Shown here: piece after piece, positions 1 to 8,294 of the stretch
Layout: the number at the start of each line of letters is the position of its first letter
How positions within the stretch are numbered: position 1 is the stretch's first letter
Source: Kiloniellaceae bacterium
Lineage (GTDB): Bacteria > Pseudomonadota > Alphaproteobacteria > Kiloniellales > Kiloniellaceae
Direction of reading: 5' to 3'
Length of the DNA: 27,572 bases
Assembly (NCBI GenBank): GCA_021776195.1
Contig: JAJFGK010000056.1
Location: forward strand, 1 to 27,572
The notes under the pieces: generated by a model
Told to the model about the DNA's origin: nothing
What the model saw: the letters and a program-made list of their open reading frames with translations, nothing else
Databases searched by the model: none
Position numbers and translations under genes: made by a program

Positions 1-851
1 GATCCACCAGTTGGGCAAGCTGGCCGGCCGGCACGGCGTCACGTTGCGTCAGTCCTATGCGCGGGTCGCCAAGAAGGCGGCGATGATGGCCGGGCGCTAC
101 GCCCACGCAAAGCAGTTCAAGCGCATGAACAAGCAGATCAAATTCCTGCGCACCCGCCTGGGCCGGCTGATCCGCGATATCGTGCGCAAGATCGAAGGCG
201 ACGAGGCCTTGCGCGAGGTCTTTAGCGCTCCCTTGACCAAGGCCCGCCAGATCCGCTCGCAAAAGCCGCGTCAGCGCGGCTGGAAGCTCTATTCATGGCA
301 CGCCCCCGAGACCGAGTGTATCGGCAAGGGAAAGGCCCGGGCGCCCTACGAGTTCGGCGTCAAGGTCTCCCTCGCCACCACCAACAAACGCTGCAAGGGC
401 GGCCAGTTCATCCTCCACGCCAAGGCCCTGCCCGGCAATCCTTATGACGGCCACACCCTGGACAGCGTGATCACCCAGACCCAGGCGCTCACCGGGCGCG
501 AGATCGAGCGGGCCTATGTCGACAAGGGATACCAGGGCCACAACGCGCCTAAACCGCTCAGGGTCTTCAAGTCCGGCCAGAAGCGCGGCGTCCACGGCCA
601 GATCAAAAAGGAACTGCGCCGGCGATCCGCCATCGAGGCCGTCATCGGACACTGCAAGACCGACGGCCATCTCGCCCGCAACTTCCTCAAGGGCCGCCTC
701 GGCGACCAAATCAACGCCGTCATGAGCGCCGTCGGCTACAACATGCGCCTCATCCTCAAGTGGCTGAGGAAACTTTTGTGCGAAATCATCGCCGCAATCT
801 TGGCAGCCATAGTCCCAAAATCAGTGCTCAATCCTGCTTCTTAACAGCGGA
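1..851 (+). mobile_element. IS5-family insertion sequence, right-hand part
   Basis: The window opens inside an insertion sequence. Its transposase frame runs to 844, and a few bases later the sequence becomes a chemoreceptor gene read on the other strand. The junction contains CTAG at 852-855. IS5-subgroup elements are known to duplicate a short target of the CTAR type, so the element probably ends at 851. The left end and the second target copy lie outside the window, so the duplication and the terminal inverted repeats cannot be checked here. Confidence 0.75.
2..844 (+). CDS. IS5-family transposase, 5' end outside window
   Basis: DDE transposase catalysing cut-and-paste movement of the element. 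The frame is open from base 2, so the start lies upstream of the window; a TTG at 11 is only an internal codon. Visible catalytic-core blocks are YDGHTLDSV, then YVDKGYQGH with the second acidic residue, then a basic stretch ending RRRSAIEAVIGHCKTDGHL that carries the glutamate. This order is typical of IS5-family enzymes. The C-terminus is hydrophobic and basic and ends at TAA 842-844. No frameshift is seen in the visible part, so the copy may still be active. Confidence 0.88.
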   Translation: MHQLGKLAGRHGVTLRQSYARVAKKAAMMAGRYAHAKQFKRMNKQIKFLRTRLGRLIRDIVRKIEGDEALREVFSAPLTKARQIRSQKPRQRGWKLYSWHAPETECIGKGKARAPYEFGVKVSLATTNKRCKGGQFILHAKALPGNPYDGHTLDSVITQTQALTGREIERAYVDKGYQGHNAPKPLRVFKSGQKRGVHGQIKKELRRRSAIEAVIGHCKTDGHLARNFLKGRLGDQINAVMSAVGYNMRLILKWLRKLLCEIIAAILAAIVPKSVLNPAS

Positions 852-1079
852 CTAGTCATTGAGAGCGGACTTGCGGCTCTCCACCACCGACTCCAGTCGC
901 TGGTGGACTTGATCGCGGGTTGCCTCGGAGGCGTTGAAATAGTCGGCCATTCCGATTGAAACAGCCAGCGTTGCCGCCGCCGCGACAATGATGAGAGGAA
1001 TCTTGGCGCTGATCTTGAGCGTGCTTAGTGATTTGAAGATGCTGGTGCTTGTCGCCTGGTCCGCCATTGGATTACTCAT
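852..1079 (-). pseudogene. Methyl-accepting chemotaxis protein, N-terminal fragment cut by the IS
   Basis: Starts at ATG 1079-1077, preceded by GGAG at good spacing. The 75 visible residues hold a short polar N-terminus, one membrane segment (roughly residues 28-48, LIIVAAAATLAVSIG), then a helix with RDQVHQRLESVVESRKSALND, as at the start of a periplasmic sensor domain of a chemoreceptor. Reading stops at TAG 854-852, which lies within the CTAG junction with the IS, so the stop appears to be created by the insertion. The sensor, HAMP and signalling domains should lie beyond the IS, left of the window. Chemoreceptor identity is inferred from this N-terminal pattern only. Confidence 0.7.
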
Positions 1080-1082
1080 CAC

Positions 1083-1522
1083 TGTCTCCAGTTGTTTTAT
1101 CTGTGTAATATTGCGATAAGTTTGTGTTCTTGAGCCTAAATAATAGTTAATTCGAGATATTTTTTTTCAAACAAAAATCGTAATTACCACACAGATACAC
1201 GCCTAATTTATATCTCTTGTTGGACTCTTGGTTTATTTGTTTAGGTTTTTTTTAGTTAGTCCTTACATTTACCTGCACCCGCAAGGTCGCGGCAGCACCC
1301 CTTTACTTTGGATTAAGTGAAAGGGTGAAATCCATGGCTTCACGCCGTCACGAATACCCGCCGCCGGTCGCAGGCCAGCAAAGCCGGACGGGAAGCGGCT
1401 CGACTTGAATTCCTTCCCGATGTCCACCGCGGGGTTAGGGGTCGAGAACTTTTCTTCGGGCACCACCGTGGTAGGCTTGAACAGGCCGTAGAGTCGGCAC
1501 TCGCGGATCTTGGGGGTAAGCA
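1083..1522. other. Gene-free spacer with AT-rich block
   Basis: The half next to the truncated chemoreceptor (about 1083-1268) is strikingly AT-rich, with runs such as TTTTTTTT, in an otherwise GC-rich window; it probably holds that gene's promoter. The rest (1269-1510) returns to high GC. An 84-codon minus-strand frame covers 1269-1523, but it matches no family I recognise and has no clear ribosome site. An imperfect hairpin (CACCC and GGGTG arms) spans about 1296-1328. Bases 1511-1516 (TGGGGG) are the ribosome site of the next gene. Confidence 0.5.
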
Positions 1523-2467
1523 ATGACGGTGGACGAACTGGGGACCGCGGCCGCCGACAAGCCGATCGAGACCGTCGGCTTCGTCGGGCTGGGTGTCATG
1601 GGCGCGCCCATGAGCTGTCATCTGGTGGCCAAGCGGGGCCGGACCGGATTGACCCGTCTGCTCGGCCACGATATCCGCAACGAACCCCTGGCCCGGCTCG
1701 CGGATCAGGGCGTCGAAAATGCCGGCTCGCTCCAGGCCTTGGCCCGCGCGTCCGATCTGGTGTTCCTGTCGCTGCCCAGCGGGGTCGAGCTGGCGGCGGT
1801 CTGCCGCGGCGCCGAGGGTCTTCTCGCCTGCGGGCACACAGGTCTTATCGTGGTCGACCTCGGCACCTCGCCGGTCGCCCTCAGTCAGGCGCTGCACGAC
1901 GACTTCGCGGCCCAGGGCATGCGCTATCTCGACGCGCCGGTGACCCGGACCCGCACGGCGGCGGTCAGCGGCACGCTATCCTGCATGGTCGGCGGCGACG
2001 CAGATCTGCTGGAGCGGGTGCGTCCCTTCCTGGATTGCTTTTCCGAGGTGGTGACCCACTGCGGCGGCAAGGGCACGGGCCAGGTGGTCAAGCAGATGAA
2101 CAATATGGTCGCCTTCCAAACCGTCGTCGCCCTGGCCGAGGCCCTGGGCACGGCGCGCCGCGCCGGGGTCGACGACCGCCTGCTGTTCGAGACCCTCGGG
2201 AAAGGCTCGGCCGAAAGCTTCGTCCTGAGAAACCACGGTATGAAATCGCTCCTGCCCGACGACCACCCGCTGGACGCCTTTCCGACCCGCTATGCCCTGA
2301 AGGATCTCAGCTACGCCCTGGCCCTGGCCCGAGACAACGGCCTGGTGCTGTCCGGCGGCGAGAACACCCGCCGGCTGCTGGAAGAGACCATCGAGGCCGG
2401 CTTTGGCGACAACTACTTCACCGCGCTCTACAACGTGGTCAACCGGGACAGCGACGACGCGTCATGA
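1523..2467 (+). CDS. NAD-binding 3-hydroxyisobutyrate dehydrogenase-family oxidoreductase
   Basis: A 314-residue beta-hydroxyacid dehydrogenase that should oxidise or reduce a small hydroxy acid with NAD(P). The N-terminal Rossmann motif VGFVGLGVMGAPM is at residues 18-30. The substrate-side block YLDAPVTRT and the GGKGTGQVVKQMNN segment follow, placing the usual catalytic lysine at K190. The C-terminal helical half ends with a KDLSYAL helix typical of the family. The start at ATG 1523 follows a TGGGGG ribosome site. The substrate (3-hydroxyisobutyrate, tartronate semialdehyde, glyoxylate or another) cannot be told from sequence alone, and no valine or glycerate pathway gene sits nearby. It converges on the chemoreceptor gene downstream. 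Confidence 0.88.
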   Translation: MTVDELGTAAADKPIETVGFVGLGVMGAPMSCHLVAKRGRTGLTRLLGHDIRNEPLARLADQGVENAGSLQALARASDLVFLSLPSGVELAAVCRGAEGLLACGHTGLIVVDLGTSPVALSQALHDDFAAQGMRYLDAPVTRTRTAAVSGTLSCMVGGDADLLERVRPFLDCFSEVVTHCGGKGTGQVVKQMNNMVAFQTVVALAEALGTARRAGVDDRLLFETLGKGSAESFVLRNHGMKSLLPDDHPLDAFPTRYALKDLSYALALARDNGLVLSGGENTRRLLEETIEAGFGDNYFTALYNVVNRDSDDAS

Positions 2468-2531
2468 ACGCCGGGCGAACAGGAGGCAACGGGTTGGCGT
2501 CGCGCGAGGATCATCGAAGGATGGCCGGTCC

Positions 2532-4049
2532 TTAGGCAGCCCCGTTCTGCAAGCTACGGTAAAGGCTCGTGCCTTCCTCCGCGTGCATTGTGGCGTTCCG
2601 GACCGCTTCCGAGATCGAGTCCAAGGTGGTGTTGACCTCGCTGACCGCGGCGCTGGCTGTTTGCATGCCCACCGAGATCTCGCGCGTGGTCGCGGTTTGC
2701 TCTTCAACGGCACCGGCGACACCGGAGACACTGCCTTCGACCTCTTCAATGGCCGACTTGATACGATTGAGACGTTCGACGACATCGCCGGAGATCGATT
2801 GCATACCGTTGATCTCCGTGGAGATGTTCTCGGTCGCCTTGGCGACCTGGGTGGCCAGATTCTTGACTTCGGAAGCGACGACGGCGAAGCCCTTGCCGGC
2901 TTCGCCCGCCCGCGCGGCCTCGATCGTGGCATTGAGGGCGAGCAGGTTGATTTGACTGGCAATCGCTTGAATCACCTCGACAATGCTATTCATTTCCTGG
3001 GCCGCGCTGGAAAGCTGTTGCGTCGATTCGTCGGCGGCTTGGGCTTCCTCCATGGCTTTTTTGACCTCGGTCCGCGAAACGTTCATGGATTGCGAGATTT
3101 CTTGAACTGACGATTGAAACTCTTCCGCCGCGGCCGCGACGGTCTGGACCGTCTGCAGGGTATCGGCCGAGGCATGCAAGGCGGCGGTCGACTGCTCGCT
3201 GGCACCGCCGACGGCACCGACAATCTTATCGAGATTCTCGTCGACCAGCTTGCCGACACGCGCGGCCTCTTCTCGTGCCAGAACCTGGGCGGTAATGTCC
3301 GTGGCGTACTTGACGACCCTAATCGGCTTTCCGCTGGGATCGAAGATCGGGTTGTAGGAGGCTTGGATCCAAATCTCCCTGCCGCCCTTGGCGATGCGCT
3401 TGTACTCGGCGGCCTGATACTCTCCGCGCCCAAAGGACTCCCAGAAGGCTTGGTATTCCCGGCTCTTGGCATAGGCGGGCTCGACAAACATCCGGTGATG
3501 CTTGCCGACGATTTCTTCCAGAGAATAGCCGATCGCCCCGAGGAAATTCTGATTGGCGTCGATGATCGTACCGTCTAGGTCAAACGAGATGACCGCCTGC
3601 GACTTGTGGATCGCATCGATCTGACCGCGGAAATCCGCCGCCTGCAGTGTCTGAGCGGTGATATCGGTGGCGTACTTGACGATCTTTAAGACTTTTCCGT
3701 TTTTATTCAGAATCGGATTGTAAGAAGCCTGAATCCAAATTTCCCGGCCGCCCTTGCCGACGCGCTTGTACTCAGCGGCCTGATACTCGCCTCGACGGAG
3801 GGACTCCCAGAATGCTTGGTAATCGGCGGACTTCTCGTACCCGGGCTCGACAAACATGCTGTGATGCTGACCCTGGACCTCCTGGAGCGTGTAACCCATC
3901 GCGTCAAGAAAGTTTTCGTTGGCCATGATTATTGTTCCGTCGGTCTTGAACTGAATCACGGCCTGGGACTTGTCGAGGGCAGCAAGCATAAACTCCATCT
4001 CACCGGTACTTGGCCTGCCGCCAGGGAACTTGAACCCGAACTTTGACAT
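2532..4049 (-). CDS. Soluble methyl-accepting chemotaxis protein with two PAS domains
   Basis: A 505-residue chemoreceptor without membrane segments, so probably a cytoplasmic sensor. PAS1 spans about residues 18-134 and PAS2 about 140-257, and the two are near copies. The MCP signalling hairpin covers about 265-500, with the conserved tip [20 protein letters not shown] that contacts CheA and CheW. No HAMP domain and no C-terminal CheR/CheB-binding pentapeptide are visible. The layout matches the Aer-like/BdlA type known from Pseudomonas, where tandem PAS domains sense redox or energy state; the ligand here is unknown. Start ATG 4049 follows a strong GGAGGA site. Confidence 0.93.
   Translation of the reverse strand: MSKFGFKFPGGRPSTGEMEFMLAALDKSQAVIQFKTDGTIIMANENFLDAMGYTLQEVQGQHHSMFVEPGYEKSADYQAFWESLRRGEYQAAEYKRVGKGGREIWIQASYNPILNKNGKVLKIVKYATDITAQTLQAADFRGQIDAIHKSQAVISFDLDGTIIDANQNFLGAIGYSLEEIVGKHHRMFVEPAYAKSREYQAFWESFGRGEYQAAEYKRIAKGGREIWIQASYNPIFDPSGKPIRVVKYATDITAQVLAREEAARVGKLVDENLDKIVGAVGGASEQSTAALHASADTLQTVQTVAAAAEEFQSSVQEISQSMNVSRTEVKKAMEEAQAADESTQQLSSAAQEMNSIVEVIQAIASQINLLALNATIEAARAGEAGKGFAVVASEVKNLATQVAKATENISTEINGMQSISGDVVERLNRIKSAIEEVEGSVSGVAGAVEEQTATTREISVGMQTASAAVSEVNTTLDSISEAVRNATMHAEEGTSLYRSLQNGAA
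3278..3995 (-). repeat. Intragenic tandem duplication of the PAS domain
   Basis: The two PAS modules (about 3647-3995 and 3278-3629) share long near-identical stretches: both have the [16 protein letters not shown] and [14 protein letters not shown] blocks followed by [10 protein letters not shown]. This suggests a recent or conserved duplication. Differences lie mainly at the start of each module and around the SLRRG/SFGRG and VGKGG/IAKGG positions. Confidence 0.8.
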
Positions 4050-4207
4050 TTCTTTCCTCCTCTATGGGCGGCCGATATGAATGCCAAAAATTTTAACAAG
4101 CTTTTAATACGATAAACGATTGCTACTATAGATTTTTCTTTCTTTTCAAATGAGATGCAGGTGTTGATGGGCATATCCCTTAGAGGGTAGCACAGGATTA
4201 ATACATT
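4050..4207 (-). promoter_or_regulatory. Upstream region of the double-PAS chemoreceptor
   Basis: An AT-rich stretch directly upstream of the chemoreceptor start, with the ribosome site in the first 15 bases. It probably contains the promoter; I cannot assign -35/-10 or flagellar sigma elements with confidence. No ORF is supported here. Confidence 0.35.
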
Positions 4208-4440
4208 CTATAGGTGTGACTCGGGGACCCGGGACAATATCGTGGATATTACGTGGAGATCGTCGGCGAATTCGGTCTTTCGCGGCATGTCGCGCCGCAG
4301 CAGGCCGATGGCGTTCTCGGTGGAGCCGCGCTGCCAGGGGAATGGGGATCGCAGAGATCGATTTTGGCGACAGTTATGCTGCCGCGCTCAATACTCTGGC
4401 AAGATGGGATAGCGACATCGCTCTCGCCCGGGGCCCGTGC
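4208..4440 (-). pseudogene. IS30-family transposase remnant, frameshifted
   Basis: The minus strand encodes the C-terminal hallmark of IS30-family transposases in two frames. One frame reads KIDLCDPHSP. After a one-base loss near 4334 the next frame reads WQRGSTENAIGLLRRDMPRKTEF, then ADDLHVIS, and stops at 4208-4210. Intact relatives read [22 protein letters not shown], so the join is clear. The normal C-terminal end is absent and no N-terminal catalytic part is recognisable to the right, so this is a dead fragment. The right boundary is approximate. Confidence 0.8.
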
Positions 4441-4450
4441 GTCTGATCTG

Positions 4451-5149
4451 TCAGGCCGCCGCCGCCTCGGGCTCGAACATCAGGGCCAGAAGGTCGACGA
4501 AAAGGCTGGCCCGCAGTGCCTGGCTCAACCGATGCCATTCCTCGGCATGGGGATCGATCCCCTCGCAGAGTTCGCGCGGCACTTCCAGGCGGTCGAAGAT
4601 CTTGCCCGAAGGGGCATCGATCCAGTCCAGCACCAGGGTGTCACCGCTCGCCTCCTTGAGGCGCAGCTCGATCTGTTCGCCCAGGGGCGTGCGGCCGCCG
4701 GCGCGCAGCACCAGGATCTTCGTCAGCTCGAGCTGGACATCGTCGATACCGGCCTCGGCGGCGACCAGCTTTTCGCGCAGCGCGGCCCAGCCGAAGACCA
4801 CCCGTGGCACCAACCCGGCGCAAAGCTGCTGCACCGCCGGCGGTGCCTTTTCACCGAAGCCGACGGCATAAATTTCCTGACTGTCGCGCTCCACCGCGCG
4901 CCAGTCGGGCAGCTCGGCGGACGGACGGACGGCGATCCACTGGCCGCCCTTCTGATGAAAATAGGTGAAGAGCGGGTCGATGCGGAACTCCACCTGGCAG
5001 CCTTCGCAGGTCTTCGTTTGCAGGCTGCCGTCCAGTACCGCGTCGCGCAGGTCCTGCCGACGGTCGGCGTTGACGCTGTGCAACAAACCGAAGTCCTGCC
5101 CCTGGCCGCAAGAGGGGCAGGTGACTGTTTCCGTTCGAATGACCGACAT
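4451..5149 (-). CDS. CpXC-domain protein
   Basis: A 232-residue protein of the CpXC type. Two cysteine pairs (C11-x2-C14, as CPSCG, and C48-x2-C51, as CEGC) could bind one metal ion. The rest is soluble, mixed alpha/beta, with no signal peptide or membrane segment. It starts at ATG 5149 with an AAGGAGG site, only 26 bases after the stop of the large metalloprotease-like gene, so the two are probably co-transcribed. The family's function is not established. Its pairing here suggests a partner, chaperone or immunity-like role for the neighbour, but that is inference. Confidence 0.78.
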   Translation of the reverse strand: MSVIRTETVTCPSCGQGQDFGLLHSVNADRRQDLRDAVLDGSLQTKTCEGCQVEFRIDPLFTYFHQKGGQWIAVRPSAELPDWRAVERDSQEIYAVGFGEKAPPAVQQLCAGLVPRVVFGWAALREKLVAAEAGIDDVQLELTKILVLRAGGRTPLGEQIELRLKEASGDTLVLDWIDAPSGKIFDRLEVPRELCEGIDPHAEEWHRLSQALRASLFVDLLALMFEPEAAAA

Positions 5150-5175
5150 CGCGCGTCCTCCTTAAACCAGATTGC

Positions 5176-8124
5176 CTATTCGGCCGCCATCGCCGCGGTG
5201 CCCTCGGGTGTTTCCAGTTCCTTCAGCCAGGCGACCGCGGGGTGGCTTTCCTTCAACTGGCCGGAGTAGTAGGCCGCGTAGAGTTCCGCGAACCACTCGC
5301 CGGGCGCACGGAACTGATAGCTGCTGAAGGCCTGACGGCGCGCGGCAAGATCATAACTGACCCATTGGTCTTCATAGGCCTGGTGATAAACCCGCCCGTT
5401 AATGGCGCGCTTGCGGGACTCCGATCCTGAGTCGAAGAGCCCGTTGTCGCCGGAGACAAGCAGGGCGTGGCACCAGTCCCGCGCCGCTTCGAGCTTTTTC
5501 TGCCAGTCCGCCACCACGGTTTCGTCGTCATCGTCGGGCGAGGCCGGATAATCGTCAAAGGCCAAGTCGCCGCCTTTCAGCATGGCCTGGATGTGGCGCT
5601 TGTCATAGCCGAAGTGCTTGGCCGCGATCTCGGCGATTGTCTCCACATCGCCCTTATGGTCGACCCATCCGCCGAAGCTCACCTTGGTCATCCTCGAGGC
5701 CATCACATTGTGCTTTTCGTCCACCGCATGGCCGATCTCGTGCAAGGTCGTGAAGCTGAATACCGTCGGTGCCTTGGCGCCCTCCTCGCGTTGGCAGTCG
5801 GCGTCGATTTCCTCCTCACTCGGATCGATGAAGTCTTCCTTCAGAACCGTCGGGTCGGGCCGCCCGCATAGAATCTCGATATGGCCCGTGCCGTTTCCAT
5901 CGTCATCTAATCCATCGTCATGCCAGAGCCCGCCGTCATCGTCCTCCGAATGCCGCACGATCTTCTCTAGCATGGCGTTGTCGATCACATGGTGCTCGGG
6001 CACCATCTCAAGCATTTCATAGATCTGCTTCAGACCGCGGTCGCTCTTGTCGAACAGCTGCTCGGGATCGTCCTCTGCGTCCATCAGCTCGAGCTCCATG
6101 CCGAAGCGCGCCTCGATGGCCGACTCGAAAGCCCGCTGGGGCAGCCCATCGGGCAGGGATTTTACGATCTTGTCGAAGGCCGCGGCACCGCCGTTGTTGT
6201 CCAGCACCGCCTGCAGGGCATCCGGATCGGGGTAACCGTTGAGCAGCTCCAGCGCGGCACGGGCCTCCTCGAACAGCTCTTCGATCCGCGCCAGGTGGGC
6301 CTCGGCGGCCGCGCTGTCGCCGGCGTCCACCGCCTTGCGGGCCTGGGCCAGGAGCTTGCCGATCTCGCCGCTCTGGCGCTTGATCAGATCCTGCTTCTTC
6401 TTGGGATACTTCTTGAAATCCTGGAAGTGCTTTTCCGCCTGATCCAGGCGCCCGCCCATGCCGTCGTCGTCCTCGGCCACAGGCACGGGTTCCGTTTCCT
6501 CCAGGCTGGCGGTCGCGGCGGCCTTGTCCTCGTTCTCGGCCCCGGCTTCGACGGCCTTGGTCAGGCGCTCGCGCAAAGGCGCCGGCAGGCTGGAAAGGCT
6601 TGGCTTGTCCAGCAAGCCGATAATCTCGCGGGCCACCACATCGAGCGCGGCCGGATCGGCCGCCTTCAGCTTGGCCTCGATCGCGGCGACCTCTTCATCG
6701 AACTGATCCTTGGCCAGCTCGAAGGTGAGGATCTCGTCTTCGATCTTGTCGAGTTCCTGGAGGGCCTTTGGGAAGTCCTCGCCCAGAGTAGCGGTCTCCA
6801 GCTTGCCATGACGCGTCTTGACCGCGCCCTGCTCGCCGGCCAGGACGGGCAGTCCTGGATGCTGCAGCACCGCGTGCATGCGATCCGCAATGGCCTGCAG
6901 GCCGCGCACGACTTGCCGTTGTTCCTCGAGCGCGGCGTCGCGCGCCAGGAGATGGTCGAGCCTTTCATCCATGTCCTGCGCGATTTCGAGCGCCTTGATG
7001 TAGTCCAGATCGTCGATGTAGGGCTTCATCCGATCGTCCAGGTGCCTCAACTCGGCCACATGTTCGAGCTCGGTCTGCAGTTCGCGATTGAAGGCGTCGA
7101 TATCGGCGACCTTGGCCAACTTCTCCTTGACCGATGGGACCAGGGCCTCGCAGGCAAGCATGGCTTCACGCCAGGGCTTGTAAATGACCTTGAACGCCTC
7201 GATCTGAATCTTGAGAAAATCCACCAGCAGTTCATAGGCGGTGGAGTAGGCCCCGGCCGCGCTGTACTTGATGATCTCCGCATGGCTCGACTTGATCGCA
7301 TCCTGTCGTTCGCCCAGGGTGTTCTTCATATTTATGTCGAGGTGCGGCACCTCGATAATGGCGACAGCGAGTTTGTCGAGCTTCGGAAACTCCTGCTCGA
7401 ACTTTCGCTTGAACTCGGCCTCGGTCTCGGCGTCCAAAAGTTCGATAGCCGCCTCCTCCTCGAGTATGATGATCTCGTCGTCATCCTCTTCGGACCCGAT
7501 CTTGTCGGCGACACCAAGGTCAAATCCAAGCGCCGCCGCTGTGGCAATCGCCGCATCCACGGTGGCCTTGGCGGCCTCGACCTGGGCATGCGCGGTCTCG
7601 GCGGCCTCCACCTCCTTCTTCAGGGCCTCGACCTGGCCCTTGGCCCGCAGCCATTCATGATCGTCGAGCCTGACCTGAATGACCGCCAGGGTATCGAGCA
7701 GAGGTTTCACTTCGTCGTAACCACCGGCGTCCAAGGCATCGATGCGCTCGATTTCCTGTGCATGAATTTTGACGTACTTGCTCCATTCCTTGAACTCCTG
7801 CTCGTTGGTCTTATCGAGCTTGCGGGCGGCCTCAGCCTGGCGATCCAGGTTGGCCAAAAGGTTCTTGATTGCGCCGCGGGCTTTGTCCGGGTCCTCCGGG
7901 TCGATCTTTTTTGCGACCCGTTGGTAGGCATCGAGGGTGACCTCGAGTTCGCGGTACAAGGCATCGCAGTAAGACGTTTGCGCATAACGTCGGGCCGAAT
8001 CGATGCAAGCGGCCACTTCGCGAACCTTGTCGCAGCAATCTTTGCGGAAGTCCTTGGCCTGATCGCTTTGGCTGCCCGTTTTCGGCGCCTTGAGGCCCCA
8101 GATATTCGAAAGTGCATCGGCCAT
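5176..8124 (-). CDS. Large helical protein with C-terminal lethal-factor-like zinc metalloprotease motif
   Basis: A 982-residue protein when started at ATG 8124, chosen because GGAGGA precedes it; an in-frame ATG at 8187 adds 21 residues but lacks such a site. Residues about 20-660 are charged, heptad-rich helices with many KAEAA/EALKKEVEAAE stretches and acidic patches, suggesting coiled coils. The C-terminal part has LHEIGHAVDE with zinc ligands H795 and H799 and catalytic E796, then APGEWFAELYAAYYSG with candidate third ligand E943. The order HExxH ... ExFAE, with an upstream MVPEHH segment, resembles the gluzincin domain of anthrax lethal factor and related toxins. No signal peptide or membrane segment is seen. 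Protease activity, substrate and export are inferred, not shown. It heads a unit with the CpXC gene. Confidence 0.75.
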   Translation of the reverse strand: MADALSNIWGLKAPKTGSQSDQAKDFRKDCCDKVREVAACIDSARRYAQTSYCDALYRELEVTLDAYQRVAKKIDPEDPDKARGAIKNLLANLDRQAEAARKLDKTNEQEFKEWSKYVKIHAQEIERIDALDAGGYDEVKPLLDTLAVIQVRLDDHEWLRAKGQVEALKKEVEAAETAHAQVEAAKATVDAAIATAAALGFDLGVADKIGSEEDDDEIIILEEEAAIELLDAETEAEFKRKFEQEFPKLDKLAVAIIEVPHLDINMKNTLGERQDAIKSSHAEIIKYSAAGAYSTAYELLVDFLKIQIEAFKVIYKPWREAMLACEALVPSVKEKLAKVADIDAFNRELQTELEHVAELRHLDDRMKPYIDDLDYIKALEIAQDMDERLDHLLARDAALEEQRQVVRGLQAIADRMHAVLQHPGLPVLAGEQGAVKTRHGKLETATLGEDFPKALQELDKIEDEILTFELAKDQFDEEVAAIEAKLKAADPAALDVVAREIIGLLDKPSLSSLPAPLRERLTKAVEAGAENEDKAAATASLEETEPVPVAEDDDGMGGRLDQAEKHFQDFKKYPKKKQDLIKRQSGEIGKLLAQARKAVDAGDSAAAEAHLARIEELFEEARAALELLNGYPDPDALQAVLDNNGGAAAFDKIVKSLPDGLPQRAFESAIEARFGMELELMDAEDDPEQLFDKSDRGLKQIYEMLEMVPEHHVIDNAMLEKIVRHSEDDDGGLWHDDGLDDDGNGTGHIEILCGRPDPTVLKEDFIDPSEEEIDADCQREEGAKAPTVFSFTTLHEIGHAVDEKHNVMASRMTKVSFGGWVDHKGDVETIAEIAAKHFGYDKRHIQAMLKGGDLAFDDYPASPDDDDETVVADWQKKLEAARDWCHALLVSGDNGLFDSGSESRKRAINGRVYHQAYEDQWVSYDLAARRQAFSSYQFRAPGEWFAELYAAYYSGQLKESHPAVAWLKELETPEGTAAMAAE

Positions 8125-8233
8125 TGCTTCGATTCCTCCCACCAAGTGTGTTCGGCCGCGGGTGTGATCTCCCGCATCCGATGTCACCTGGGCGGAGCTT
8201 GCCGGAAATGCAATTGGCTGTCCGAAGGGTCTC

Positions 8234-8249
8234 TGTGAGCTGCTTCACA
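8234..8249. promoter_or_regulatory. Perfect CRP-type palindrome upstream of the metalloprotease gene
   Basis: TGTGA-GCTGCT-TCACA matches the CRP/FNR-superfamily consensus TGTGA-N6-TCACA at all ten fixed bases, and one more base on each side also pairs (C/G). The centre lies about 117 bases upstream of the ATG at 8124, a reasonable place for an activator site on the promoter of the minus-strand unit. The next gene on the other side (prolyl oligopeptidase) ends at 8295, so the site can only serve the metalloprotease-CpXC unit. Binding is predicted, not shown. Confidence 0.5.
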
Positions 8250-8294
8250 GATGGACGGTCGGGCGTCGCCCCAAGGGTCGATTCGGAAGGTGTG

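Noticed and set aside
1296..1328. Imperfect hairpin in the spacer, possible terminator
   Set aside because: Arms contain bulges, there is no T-tract, and no gene ends beside it.
1269..1523. Minus-strand 84-codon frame in the spacer
   Set aside because: No ribosome site, no recognised family, and it overlaps the ribosome site of the next gene; listed only as part of the spacer.
5989..8238. Long plus-strand open frame (749 codons) opposite the metalloprotease gene
   Set aside because: It is antisense to a gene with a good ribosome site and a catalytic motif; leucine/glycine-rich content reflects GC-biased codons read backwards.
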